A DNA stretch of 64,000 nucleotides, taken from contig JBDLRH010000011.1 of assembly GCA_039800165.1 (NCBI GenBank), forward strand, positions 1-64,000, read 5' to 3'. This document shows, one piece after another, positions 33,241 to 42,196 of the stretch. The stretch is from JBDLRH01 sp039800165 (GTDB taxonomy: Bacteria > Pseudomonadota > Gammaproteobacteria > Burkholderiales > Burkholderiaceae_C). Every line of letters starts with the position of its first letter. The stretch's first letter is position 1. The translations under genes were made by a program, and so were the position numbers. The notes under the pieces are model-generated. The model was not told the DNA's origin, ran no database searches, and saw nothing but the letters and a program-made list of their open reading frames with translations.

Positions 33241-33794
33241 GGTGTGCTCCTTGCGGGCGTGGACTGGGTGGGGCCGTCGTCGAGCAGTGCTGCAAAGACG
33301 GCCAGGTTGCTGGCGCCAAAGGACTCCAGCGCGATGCGCTGTCCGGTGGCGGGGTCGATCAGTGAGAGCCGGCCGTGGTCATGGGCGACCAGCTCCAGCG
33401 GCCGATCCGGGCTGATGCCGTGGCGCGAGCGCTCGCGGGCCACGGCGCGCAGCGTGCCGCGCAGGAACCCCTGCTCGCCCTGGTAGCGCGCGGTTTCGCT
33501 GCCGCTGCGCACATCGATGGCGACCACGTCGCCGTTGGGCCGGTCTTCAAAGCGCAGCCAGCGCCGGCCCTGCACCGAGCCGGGTGCCAGCTCAGGGCTT
33601 GCCGCATGACCGGGCGCGCCTGTGGCTGTGGCGGGCACGGACGCGCTGCCCGATGCCGCATCGTTGGTCTCGCTGTGCCACAGCGCCAGGCCCAGCAGTG
33701 CCAGCACCGCCACGGCCCACGGCAGTGGCGAAGTCGTGCTGCGCGCCGCGCCGGGGGCGCGGGGGTGCGAAGGAGTGGTGGCGCGGGAGTTCAT
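33237..33794 (-). CDS. puhC: Photosynthetic complex assembly protein PuhC
   Basis: Membrane-anchored periplasmic protein that supports RC-LH1 assembly. A polar N-terminus is followed by one transmembrane helix (about 25-41, PWAVAVLALLGLALW). The periplasmic domain contains the conserved RWLRFEDRPNGDVVAIDVRSG and FLRGTLRAVARERSRHG regions of PuhC. Length 185. Its gene overlaps acsF by 4 bp and follows puhB by 18 bp. Confidence 0.9.
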   Translation of the reverse strand: MNSRATTPSHPRAPGAARSTTSPLPWAVAVLALLGLALWHSETNDAASGSASVPATATGAPGHAASPELAPGSVQGRRWLRFEDRPNGDVVAIDVRSGSETARYQGEQGFLRGTLRAVARERSRHGISPDRPLELVAHDHGRLSLIDPATGQRIALESFGASNLAVFAALLDDGPTQSTPARSTP

Positions 33795-33812
33795 GCGTGC
33801 AGGCCGGGCCGC

Positions 33813-34487
33813 TCAGGCGGTGGCGGGTCGGTTGCTCTGGCCGGGCTTGGCCGAAGCGTCGTTCGCGGCATCGGCGCTGGCCGTGCCGTACACCGCAGGC
33901 ACGCCGGCATTGACGGTCTGCCAGGTGGACTGGATCAGCGCAGCCACCTGATCGACATCGGGGATGCAGCGCAGCGTGGGCTGCGGATCACGCAGGAACC
34001 AGGGCCGCGCATGCGGCCACAGGTGCAGCCAGCCGATGCGGTCGCTGCCGGCCAGTGCCAGCGCGATGTCGCCCTGCCCGGCCTTGCGCGGCAGCAGGGA
34101 CGCACCGCGGATCTGCTTGAGCGGCAGGTTCAGCGTGATCGTCAGCACGATGCCGATGCGCATGACCAGGCGACGCGTGGTCAGGGTGTAGAGCGTTCCG
34201 CGCGCACTGAACCAGGCAATCAGGGCGAGCATGCCCAGGCAGGTGAGAGCCAGCATCACGCTGGTGCCCAGCGACCCGAACAGGCTGGCGCCCGGTTCGC
34301 CCAGCAGGTACAGCGTCTGCAGCACAAGCATGAAGGCGAAGTAGGCCGCGAGCTTGCGCAGGTGAAACACGTGCACGCACAGGGCACGCCACTGCGGGGC
34401 GCCCTGCCAGAGGATGCGCTCGCCCACCGGCAGCGGCGCCGGCAGGCCGGGCGCCGCCTCGAATTCGTGCTCGTGGTGCGCTCTCAC
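33813..34487 (-). CDS. puhB: Photosynthetic complex assembly protein PuhB
   Basis: Three-helix membrane protein needed for reaction-centre assembly, with a PH-like C-terminal domain (RRLVMRIGIVLTITLNLPLKQI, then the LRKAGQGDIAL-like region). The start is GTG at 34487, overlapping the puhA stop by 4 bp (GTGA); it opens the conserved HEHEFEAAPGLPAPLPVGERILWQG region. Length 224. Confidence 0.9.
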   Translation of the reverse strand: MRAHHEHEFEAAPGLPAPLPVGERILWQGAPQWRALCVHVFHLRKLAAYFAFMLVLQTLYLLGEPGASLFGSLGTSVMLALTCLGMLALIAWFSARGTLYTLTTRRLVMRIGIVLTITLNLPLKQIRGASLLPRKAGQGDIALALAGSDRIGWLHLWPHARPWFLRDPQPTLRCIPDVDQVAALIQSTWQTVNAGVPAVYGTASADAANDASAKPGQSNRPATA

Positions 34488-35242
34488 ACCAGCGGCTCCG
34501 AGCGGTGCGGCGTGGCGTACAGCAGACCGGCGCCGTAGTAGGCGGTGATCTTCTCTTCCTCCAGCAGCGTGATCTGCTCGGGGTGCTTCGTGGCCGGCAC
34601 GCCCGCGAACTGCGAGGCCAGCAGCGCGTGCACATGCACGCCGCTCTTGCGGATGCGCGCAAAGTTCACCGGCAGCAGCACCGTCTGGCCCGAAGGCAGC
34701 GACACCTCCAGGTAGCGGAACATCATCTCCATGCGGTCGACCCACAGGTCCTTGACGCGGCCGGCTTCGTCGCCGTTGGCATCCATCACCGGCAGGCCGC
34801 GCGGGTCGGTGTCGCGCTTGGCGATGGCGTGTGCCGATGCGTTGCGCAGCGGTACGATCTTTGCGCCGCCGTGCTCGTCCAGGTCAGGCTCATCGGCACG
34901 CATCGCCCAGGCGCCGGGGCCCACGCCTGCGGTCAACGGGTTGCCCACCGGCTCGAGCGGCGCACCGTTGAACGGGCTGGTGGGCTGTGCGCGGTATTCG
35001 CCGTCGCGCCGGTTGAAGTCCGGCGCGTGCACTTCGCGCCCGTCGTGCAGCTTGTAGGTCTTGGGGTCGGGCACGGGCCAGCCGATGATCTTCGGGCCGT
35101 TCTCGCGGCCGCTGTCCATCGGGTAGCCCTCGCGGTGGTTCTCACGCGCGATGTAGTAAATCAAACCTGCAAAGAAGGCCCAGAACAGGTACAGCACGAT
35201 CTGGGCAACGTCGACGTACTGCGTAATGGCGCCTGATTCCAT
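34484..35242 (-). CDS. puhA: Reaction centre H subunit PuhA
   Basis: The H subunit caps the reaction centre on the cytoplasmic side and tunes QB protonation. It has an N-terminal transmembrane helix (about 11-33) followed by YYIARENHREGYP. The cytoplasmic PRC-barrel domain carries the RDTDPRGLPVMDANGDEAG and DLWVDRMEMMFRYLEV segments. Length 252. The ATG at 35242 has the ribosome binding site AAGGAG 6-7 bp upstream. A 49-bp gap separates it from lhaA. Confidence 0.97.
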   Translation of the reverse strand: MESGAITQYVDVAQIVLYLFWAFFAGLIYYIARENHREGYPMDSGRENGPKIIGWPVPDPKTYKLHDGREVHAPDFNRRDGEYRAQPTSPFNGAPLEPVGNPLTAGVGPGAWAMRADEPDLDEHGGAKIVPLRNASAHAIAKRDTDPRGLPVMDANGDEAGRVKDLWVDRMEMMFRYLEVSLPSGQTVLLPVNFARIRKSGVHVHALLASQFAGVPATKHPEQITLLEEEKITAYYGAGLLYATPHRSEPLV

Positions 35243-35291
35243 GGTTTTCTCCTTGAGCGAGGCGGTGTGAAAGCGAACGGTGTGATCGGAT

Positions 35292-36746
35292 TCAGCCCGG
35301 CAGTTCTGCCAGGCCAAAGGGTTGCGAATGGCGTGCCGGTGCACTGGGCGCCCGCGCCTGCCGGCGCACCAGCGGCCCGAGTGCGACAAGCACCACGAAC
35401 AGCAAATAGATTTCGACGTGGAACACCACGCTGTAGCTGGTGGCGGGCGTGTTGAGTGCCTCGCCAAAGACGCCCTGCTGCGCCAGTGCGTGAATGACAT
35501 CGCGCAGCACGCCGCCAAGCGCCATCGCCACGCCGGCCGCGGTGGCCTGCACGGCGCCCCAGGCGCCCAGCACCATGCCGGTCAGGTCGCGCTCGGGCAG
35601 CTGCATCGCGGTGTAGAGCATGCCCACCGAGAACAGGCCGCCGCCGAATCCGATCAGGGCGGCGCCGGCGCGAAACAGGCCGGGTGATGCCAGCGGCGCA
35701 GAGAAGATCACGAAGGCCAGGGCCGGCAGCCCCAGCAGCGCGCCGGCTGCAGCCACGCGGCAGGCGTCCACGCCACGTGACAGCAAGCGCGCGGACAGCA
35801 CAAAGGCAAACAGGGCGCCACCGGCACTCAGGGCGGTCAGCGCGCTGGTGAAGCCGACATCCAGGCCCAGCACTTCGCCGCCGAAGGGCTCGAGCACGAT
35901 GTCCTGCATGCTGAAGGCGGCGGTGCCCAGGCCCACCGTCCACAGGAAGCGGCGCATCTTCGGGATGGCCATCAGGCGCGCCCAGTTGCGGCGAAAGCCG
36001 TCGGCCGCACGAGCACCGCGGCGCTGGCCACGTGCTTCCTGCTTCCACAGCGACATCAGGTTGAGCACGACGGTGACCACTGCCGCGCCCTGCACCACCT
36101 GCACCAGCCGCGTGGGGCTGAAGTGCTCGAGCAACAGGCCCAGCATCGCGCTGCCGGTGATCAGGCCGATCAGCAGCATGGCGTACAGCAGCGCCACCAC
36201 GCGCGGGCGCTTGTCGGCCGGCGACACGTCGCTGGCCAGCGCCACCCCGGCGGTCTGGGTCAGCTGCATGCCCGCACCCACCACGATGAAGGCCAGCGCC
36301 GCGCCGATGCGGCCGAGCCACAACGCGCCGTCCTGCGCACCCGACAGCAGCAACAGGGCAAACGGCATGATGGCCAGCCCGCCGAACATCAGCAGGCCGC
36401 CCATCCACAGGTAGGGCAGGCGGCGCAACCCGAGCGGCGACGGATGCGTGTCGCTGCGATAGCCGATCAGCGCACGCAGCGGCGCGAACACCAGCGGCAG
36501 CGCCACCGACAGTGCAACCCACCAGGCCGGCACGCCCAGCTCGACGATCATCACCCGGTTGAGCGTGCCCACCAGCAGCGCGGTGGCGATACCGATGGCC
36601 GCCTGGAACAGCGACAGGCGCATCAGCCGGCCCAGCGGCAGGTCGGGCGACGCCGCGTCGGCAAACGGCACGTAGCGCGCAGCCAGCGCCAGCACCCACG
36701 CGGGCGGGCGCAGCCATGGCGTGCGTGACGCGCCGCGTGCACTCAT
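35292..36746 (-). CDS. lhaA: LH1 assembly protein LhaA (BCD/MFS family)
   Basis: Twelve-helix PucC relative that delivers pigment to LH1. It shares YVPFADAASPDLPLGRLMRLSLFQ, GTLNRVMIVEL and LPYLWMGGLLMFGGL with pucC of this window. Position between bchM and puhA is typical of lhaA (orf477/F1696). 484 residues. The ATG at 36746 overlaps the bchM stop by 4 bp; an open frame upstream of it lies in bchM and is not used. Confidence 0.92.
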   Translation of the reverse strand: MSARGASRTPWLRPPAWVLALAARYVPFADAASPDLPLGRLMRLSLFQAAIGIATALLVGTLNRVMIVELGVPAWWVALSVALPLVFAPLRALIGYRSDTHPSPLGLRRLPYLWMGGLLMFGGLAIMPFALLLLSGAQDGALWLGRIGAALAFIVVGAGMQLTQTAGVALASDVSPADKRPRVVALLYAMLLIGLITGSAMLGLLLEHFSPTRLVQVVQGAAVVTVVLNLMSLWKQEARGQRRGARAADGFRRNWARLMAIPKMRRFLWTVGLGTAAFSMQDIVLEPFGGEVLGLDVGFTSALTALSAGGALFAFVLSARLLSRGVDACRVAAAGALLGLPALAFVIFSAPLASPGLFRAGAALIGFGGGLFSVGMLYTAMQLPERDLTGMVLGAWGAVQATAAGVAMALGGVLRDVIHALAQQGVFGEALNTPATSYSVVFHVEIYLLFVVLVALGPLVRRQARAPSAPARHSQPFGLAELPG

Positions 36747-37477
36747 GCGGCGCCCTCGGATGCAGGCAGGCCACGCTTCCACTCCCAGGCCTGCGAGGTG
36801 TAGAAGCCGCTGGCGATGCGCTCGGTGCGGCCTTCACTCCAGCCTTGCGGACCCAGGGTACCCAGCAGCCCCGAGCGCAGCAGGGACTGCGATTGCGGCT
36901 CCAGCGCCGGCGAGCGGTCGCTGCGCGGAAAGATGCGGCCCACGCGGTGCATCGCTGCCAGCAGCGGCGTGCGCGGCGCGAAGGTGAACACCATCGATGC
37001 GCGGGTGCGCAGCGAAAGCCGCTCCAGCGCGGCGACGATGTCGTGGGTGTCGTAGTGGATCAGCGAGTCCATCGCCACCACATGATCGAAGTGGCCCAGC
37101 GCTGCATCGAGCATGTCACCCGAGCGGAAGTCGATGCGCCCGCGCAGCGCGGCCGGTGCTTGGAGCTCGAAGCGCTCGCGCGCCAGCGACACCAGCGTGG
37201 GCGACAGGTCGATCGCCACCACCTGCGCGCCGCGGGCAGCGGCCTCTTGCGCCAGCGCGCCGGTGCCGCAGCCGGCGTCCAGCAGGCGCATGCCGTTCAT
37301 GTCGGCTGGCAGCCACGACAGCAGCGTGGCGCGCATGCGGTCGCGGCCGGCGCGCACCGTGGCACGGATGCGCCCCACCGGCGCGGTGGAGGTCAGCCGC
37401 TCCCAGGCTTGCGCTGCGGTGCGATCGAAGTAGTGCTCGATCTCGCCGCGTCGTTCGATGTAGCGCGCGTGTTCCAT
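36743..37477 (-). CDS. bchM: Mg-protoporphyrin IX methyltransferase BchM
   Basis: SAM-dependent enzyme that methylates the C13 propionate of Mg-protoporphyrin, giving the substrate of AcsF. Conserved start YIERRGEIEHYFDRTAAQAWERL, SAM motif RLLDAGCGTGAL near residue 82, and the DHVVAMDSLIHYD segment. ATG 37477 (244 residues) lies 7 bp after the bchL stop; a TTG at 37492 overlapping bchL would add five residues. Confidence 0.95.
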   Translation of the reverse strand: MEHARYIERRGEIEHYFDRTAAQAWERLTSTAPVGRIRATVRAGRDRMRATLLSWLPADMNGMRLLDAGCGTGALAQEAAARGAQVVAIDLSPTLVSLARERFELQAPAALRGRIDFRSGDMLDAALGHFDHVVAMDSLIHYDTHDIVAALERLSLRTRASMVFTFAPRTPLLAAMHRVGRIFPRSDRSPALEPQSQSLLRSGLLGTLGPQGWSEGRTERIASGFYTSQAWEWKRGLPASEGAA

Positions 37478-37484
37478 GCCTTGT

Positions 37485-38399
37485 TCAGTCAAAGCCCAGC
37501 AGGTCGAAGATGTCGCGGTCCTTCATCGGCACCGCGCTGTACTGCTTGCCGCCCAGCCACAGGTCGGCGGCCAGGCGCATGTATTCCTTCTGCACCGCCT
37601 CAAGCTCGGGGCTGTCTTCCATCTCGAACAGCGTGGCCTTCTTCAGCCGGCTGCGGCGGATCACGTCAAGTGACGGGAACTGCGCCGCGATCTCCAGGCC
37701 GATGCGGCCGGTGTACTTTTCGATCTGGTCCACCGCGTCGCTGCGGTTGGCGATCACGCCGCCCAGGCGCACGTTGTAGTTCTTGGCCTTCGCGCCGATC
37801 GCCTGCACGATGCGGTTCATCGCGAAGATGGAATCGAAGTCGTTGGCGGTGACGATCATGGCGCGGTCGGCATGCTGCAGCGGCGCGGCAAAGCCGCCGC
37901 ACACCACGTCGCCCAGCACGTCGAAGATCACCACGTCGGTGTCTTCCAGCAGGTGGTGCTCCTTGAGCAGCTTGACCGTCTGCCCGACCACATAGCCGCC
38001 GCAGCCGGTGCCTGCCGGCGGACCGCCCGCCTCGACGCACATCACGCCGTTGTAGCCCTCGAACACGAAGTCCTCGACGCGCAACTCCTCGGCGTGGAAG
38101 TCCACCGTCTCGAGCACATCGATCACGGTGGGCAGCATCTTCTTGGTCAGGGTGAAGGTGCTGTCGTGCTTGGGGTCGCAGCCGATCTGCAGCACCCGCT
38201 TGCCCATCTTGCTGAAGGCGGCGCTCAGGTTGGAGCTGGTGGTGCTCTTGCCGATGCCGCCCTTGCCGTAGATCGCGAACACCTTGGCGTTGCCGATCTT
38301 CACGTTCGGGTCGAGTTGCACCTGCACCGAGCCCTCGCCGTCGGGGCGGGAGGGCTTGCCGTGCCCTACGGAACTGACAGGGACTGTGGCGACGTTCAT
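37485..38399 (-). CDS. bchL: Light-independent protochlorophyllide reductase iron protein BchL
   Basis: NifH-like ATPase that donates electrons to BchNB. P-loop YGKGGIGKSTTSSNLS at about 44-57, switch and cluster cysteines in GTGCGGYVVG and GDVVCGGFAAP. The N-terminal extension of about 35 residues before the P-loop is usual for purple-bacterial BchL. Length 304. The ATG at 38399 overlaps the bchH stop by 4 bp. Confidence 0.97.
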   Translation of the reverse strand: MNVATVPVSSVGHGKPSRPDGEGSVQVQLDPNVKIGNAKVFAIYGKGGIGKSTTSSNLSAAFSKMGKRVLQIGCDPKHDSTFTLTKKMLPTVIDVLETVDFHAEELRVEDFVFEGYNGVMCVEAGGPPAGTGCGGYVVGQTVKLLKEHHLLEDTDVVIFDVLGDVVCGGFAAPLQHADRAMIVTANDFDSIFAMNRIVQAIGAKAKNYNVRLGGVIANRSDAVDQIEKYTGRIGLEIAAQFPSLDVIRRSRLKKATLFEMEDSPELEAVQKEYMRLAADLWLGGKQYSAVPMKDRDIFDLLGFD

Positions 38400-41300
38400 G
38401 CGCTGGCTCCTTCGTAAATGCCTTCGAGGCGGTCCTCGAGTTCTTCGCCCGCGCGCTTGAGTGCTTCCAGCACATGCGCTTCAGGCTTCCAGTACTGCCT
38501 CTCGGAGGCTTCGATCAGTCGGTGCGCCACGCGCGCCGATGCCGTGGGGTTGAGCTTGGCCAGGCGTTCGCGCATGGCCGGGTCGAGCATGAAGGTCTCG
38601 GTGAGCTGCTTGTAGACCCAGGGCTGCACCTGCCCGGTGGTCGCGCTCCAGCCCATGGTGTTGGTCACATGCACCTCGATCTGGCGCACGCCCTCGTAGC
38701 CGTGCTCCAGCATGCCCTCGTACCACTTGGGGTTGAGCATGCGGGTGCGTGTCTCCAGCGCCACCTGCTCCGACAGGCTGCGCACGGTGCCGTCGCCGCG
38801 GGTCTGGTCGCCGATGTAGACCGGCGGTGGCGTGCCGCCACGGGCATGGCGCACCGCACCGGTGATGCCGCCCAGCGTGTCGAAGTAGTTGTCCACCGTG
38901 GTCACGCCGAGCTCCACCGACTCGAGGTTCTGGTAGGCCAGCTGCACATCGGCCAGCACGCTCTTGAGCAGCGCACCCTGCGCGCTCGGGCGGCCGCTGC
39001 GGCCGTAGGCAAAACCCTTGCGCCGCGCATACATGTCCGCGATCTCGTTCTCGCACTCCCAGCGGCTGCTCTCGATAAGGTGGTTGACGTTGGAGCCGTA
39101 GGCACCTTCGGCGTTGCCGTACACACGCAGCGCCGCGTCTTCGAGCGAGCAGCCATGCTCGGCCATGTAGGCCAATGCATGCTTGCGCACGTAGTTCATC
39201 TCGGGCGGCTCTTCGGCGGACGCGGCGAGGTAGGCGGCTTCGGCCAGCAGGCGGATCTGCAGCGGCAGCAGGTCGCGGAAGATGCCCGACAGCGTGATCA
39301 CCACGTCGATGCGCGGGCGGCCGAGGTCGGCCAGCGGAATCAGCGTGGCGCCGGCGACACGGCCGTAGCTGTCAAAGCGCGGCAGCGCGCCGAGCAGCGC
39401 CAGTGCCTGTGCGATCGGTGCGCCTTCGCTCTTGAGGTTGTCGGTGCCCCACAGCACCATCGCCACCGACTCGGGCAAGGCGTGGCCATCTGCCTGGTGA
39501 CGCTCGATCAGCCGCTGTGCCTGCCGCGAGCCGTCACGCACCGCGAAGCTGCTCGGAATGCGGAAGGGATCAAAGCCGTGCAGGTTGCGCCCGGTGGGCA
39601 GCACCGCCGGCGTGCGCAGCAGGTCGCCGCCAGGCGCCGGGCGGATGTAGCGGCCGTCGAGCGCGCGCAGCAGCGCATCGAGCTCGGTCTCCTGCGTGAG
39701 CCAGTGTGCGGTGTGCGCAAGGTCGGTGATCCAGGCGCGGTGCTCCTCGTCACGCGGCAGGCCGGCAAGTGCCAGCACCTCCTGCGCCGAGCGACCGGCC
39801 AGCAGCGCTTCCACTGCATGCGGCGGCAGCGGGCGTTGCGGGTCGCCTTGCGCCATCGCCGACACCAGGTCGGCACGCTCAGTCGCGGTCGGTGCGCGCC
39901 CGACCACATGCATGCCATGCGGGATCAGCGTGTATTCGAGCTCCAGCACCTGCTGCTGCAGCTGGTGGATGCGCGGCTCGGCGTCGCCGCCTGCGCCTGC
40001 GTTCCATGCTGGTTCGGCGGCGGCCAGCTCGAGCTCGGCGGCCTGGGCCTGGATGGTGGCAGCCAGATCGGCGCGCTCGCGCGATGCGCCGCTGCCGGGG
40101 TCCAGCCCGCGCCAGCGCTCGATGGCCGAGCGAAGGTCGAGCAGCCCGCGGTACAGGCCGGCCTGCGCGATCGGCGGCGTCAGGTGGCTGATCAGCGTGG
40201 CGGTGGCGCGTCGCTTGGCCAGGGCGCCTTCGGACGGGTTGTTGGCTGCGTAGAGGTACAGGTTCGGCAGGTCGCCGATCAGCCGGTCAGGCCAGCAGGC
40301 GCCCGACAGGCCGGACTGCTTGCCGGGCATGAACTCCAGCGCGCCGTGGGTGCCGAAGTGCAGCACCGCATGGGCGCTGAAATCTTCGCGCAGGTAACGG
40401 TAGAAGGCCGAGAAGGCATGCGTCGGAGCAAAGCCGCGCTCGAACAGCAGCCGCATCGGGTCGCCCTCGTAGCCGAAGCCGGGCTGCACGGCCACCAGCA
40501 CATTGCCGAACTGGCGGCCCAGCACGAACAGCGACTGCCCGTTGCTCAGGTGGCGGCCGGGCGCCGGGCCCCACTGCGCCTCGATGTCCTTGAGCCAGGG
40601 CTCGCGGCGCACATGGTCGTCGGTCGGGATCAGCGCATGCACATGGGCCTCGGCGCCGTACTGCGCCGCGTTGCCCTTGAGCAGCCCGTCGCGCAGTGCG
40701 TCCACGCTGTCGGGCAGCTCCACGCCATAGCCCTGCGCCTTGAGCGCCTTGAGCGTGTTGAACACCGACTCGAACACCGACAGGTAGGCGGCGCTGCCCA
40801 CGCTGCCGGCGTTGGGCGGAAAGTTGAAGATGACCAGCGCGACCTTGCGATCGGCGCGGTTGCTGCGGCGCAGTGCAATCAGGCGGGCCACGCGGGCGGC
40901 GAGCATCTGCGCGCGCTCGGGGCAGGGCGCCATGTCCTGTGCGCTCAGGCTGCCGTCAAAGTGGCACTGGCGGTGGCAGCCCTTGCAGGTGGTGCCCGCG
41001 GCGCCCGGGCGGCCGCCAAACACCGTGGGGCTGGTGGCGCCGTCCAGTTCGGGGATGGCCACCATGATGGTGGACTCCACCGGCATCAGGCCGCGCTCGG
41101 AGCTGCCCCACTGGTCCAGCGTCTGGAATTCCACCGGGTGCGCGGCGATGTAGGGCACGTCCAGCTGCGCCAGCATGTCCTCGGCTGCCTTGGCGTCGTT
41201 GTAGGCGGGCCCGCCCACCAGCGAGAAGCCGGTGAGCGACACCACTGCGTCGACCGTGGCCTGACCGTCGCGCATGAAGAAGCGCTCGATGGCCGGTCGC

Positions 41301-42196
41301 GCGTCGAGGCCGGCAGCGAAAGCCGGCACCACCTGCAGGCCGCGCGCCTCCATCGCCGCGATCACGCCGTCGTAGTGCCCGGAGTTGCCCGCCAGCAGGT
41401 ACGAGCGCAGCACCAGCAGGCCCACCGTGCCGCGCGCGGGCTGGTCGGCCGGCGGCGGCAGCGCCGACTCGCGGTCGCTCAGGCGCGAGCGCAGCCGCGG
41501 GTGATACACGCCCACCTCGGGGTAGTCGATCGGCGCGTCGGCCTTGAGCGTGCCGCGCAGCGCACGGCGCGGGCCGTCGGCGTAGCGGTCGATCAGGAAG
41601 CGCAGCAGGTGCTGCATGTTGTCCTGCGAGCCGCCCAGCCAGTACTGCATGGACAGGAAGTACGCGCGCACGTCCTGCGCGGTGCCCGGGATGAAGCGCA
41701 GGAACTGCGGGATGCGGCGCAGCATCTTCATCTGCGACGCGCCGCCGGTGCTGGGCTTGTCCTTGTTGCCGCGCAGCCGCTTGAGCAGCGCCAGCGGCCC
41801 GCTGGCAGGCTTGTCCATGTCGAACGCGCCGAGCTTGGTGAGCTTGACCACCTCGCTGGCGCTCACCATGCACAGCATCGCGTCGCACTGGCTGCGGCGC
41901 GCGCGCAGCGCATCGATCACCGGCAGGAAGTGGTCTTCCAGGAACAGCATCGCCACGATCACGATGTCGGCCTGCGCGATGTCGTCGCGGCAGCGTGCAA
42001 TCGCTGCAGCGTCGCCCGCAAACTCGGCAGCGGCGTGCATGCTGAACTCCAGCCCCGGCACCTGGCGCACCAGCGCCAGACGCGCGCGGGCGGTCGCGCT
42101 CATCAGGTGCGTGTCCATGCACACCAGCGTCACGCGCACGGGCGTGGCGGCGGCGGGGGCGTGCGCGTCAGCGTCCGAAGTGCGCTTTCGCGTCAT
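38396..42196 (-). CDS. bchH: Magnesium chelatase subunit H BchH
   Basis: Porphyrin-binding catalytic subunit of Mg-chelatase, 1266 residues (family about 1200-1250). N-terminal DUF3479-type domain (MDTHLMSATARARL) is followed by the large CobN/Mg-chelatase region, with landmarks FHFGTHGALEFMPGKQSGLSG-like sequence (here HFGTHGALEFMPGKQSG) and EARTRMLNPKWYEGML. The first 25 residues are unconserved and overlap the end of bchB by 29 bp, so a downstream start is possible. A long open frame on the opposite strand is a shadow of its codon bias. Confidence 0.97.
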   Translation of the reverse strand: MTRKRTSDADAHAPAAATPVRVTLVCMDTHLMSATARARLALVRQVPGLEFSMHAAAEFAGDAAAIARCRDDIAQADIVIVAMLFLEDHFLPVIDALRARRSQCDAMLCMVSASEVVKLTKLGAFDMDKPASGPLALLKRLRGNKDKPSTGGASQMKMLRRIPQFLRFIPGTAQDVRAYFLSMQYWLGGSQDNMQHLLRFLIDRYADGPRRALRGTLKADAPIDYPEVGVYHPRLRSRLSDRESALPPPADQPARGTVGLLVLRSYLLAGNSGHYDGVIAAMEARGLQVVPAFAAGLDARPAIERFFMRDGQATVDAVVSLTGFSLVGGPAYNDAKAAEDMLAQLDVPYIAAHPVEFQTLDQWGSSERGLMPVESTIMVAIPELDGATSPTVFGGRPGAAGTTCKGCHRQCHFDGSLSAQDMAPCPERAQMLAARVARLIALRRSNRADRKVALVIFNFPPNAGSVGSAAYLSVFESVFNTLKALKAQGYGVELPDSVDALRDGLLKGNAAQYGAEAHVHALIPTDDHVRREPWLKDIEAQWGPAPGRHLSNGQSLFVLGRQFGNVLVAVQPGFGYEGDPMRLLFERGFAPTHAFSAFYRYLREDFSAHAVLHFGTHGALEFMPGKQSGLSGACWPDRLIGDLPNLYLYAANNPSEGALAKRRATATLISHLTPPIAQAGLYRGLLDLRSAIERWRGLDPGSGASRERADLAATIQAQAAELELAAAEPAWNAGAGGDAEPRIHQLQQQVLELEYTLIPHGMHVVGRAPTATERADLVSAMAQGDPQRPLPPHAVEALLAGRSAQEVLALAGLPRDEEHRAWITDLAHTAHWLTQETELDALLRALDGRYIRPAPGGDLLRTPAVLPTGRNLHGFDPFRIPSSFAVRDGSRQAQRLIERHQADGHALPESVAMVLWGTDNLKSEGAPIAQALALLGALPRFDSYGRVAGATLIPLADLGRPRIDVVITLSGIFRDLLPLQIRLLAEAAYLAASAEEPPEMNYVRKHALAYMAEHGCSLEDAALRVYGNAEGAYGSNVNHLIESSRWECENEIADMYARRKGFAYGRSGRPSAQGALLKSVLADVQLAYQNLESVELGVTTVDNYFDTLGGITGAVRHARGGTPPPVYIGDQTRGDGTVRSLSEQVALETRTRMLNPKWYEGMLEHGYEGVRQIEVHVTNTMGWSATTGQVQPWVYKQLTETFMLDPAMRERLAKLNPTASARVAHRLIEASERQYWKPEAHVLEALKRAGEELEDRLEGIYEGASA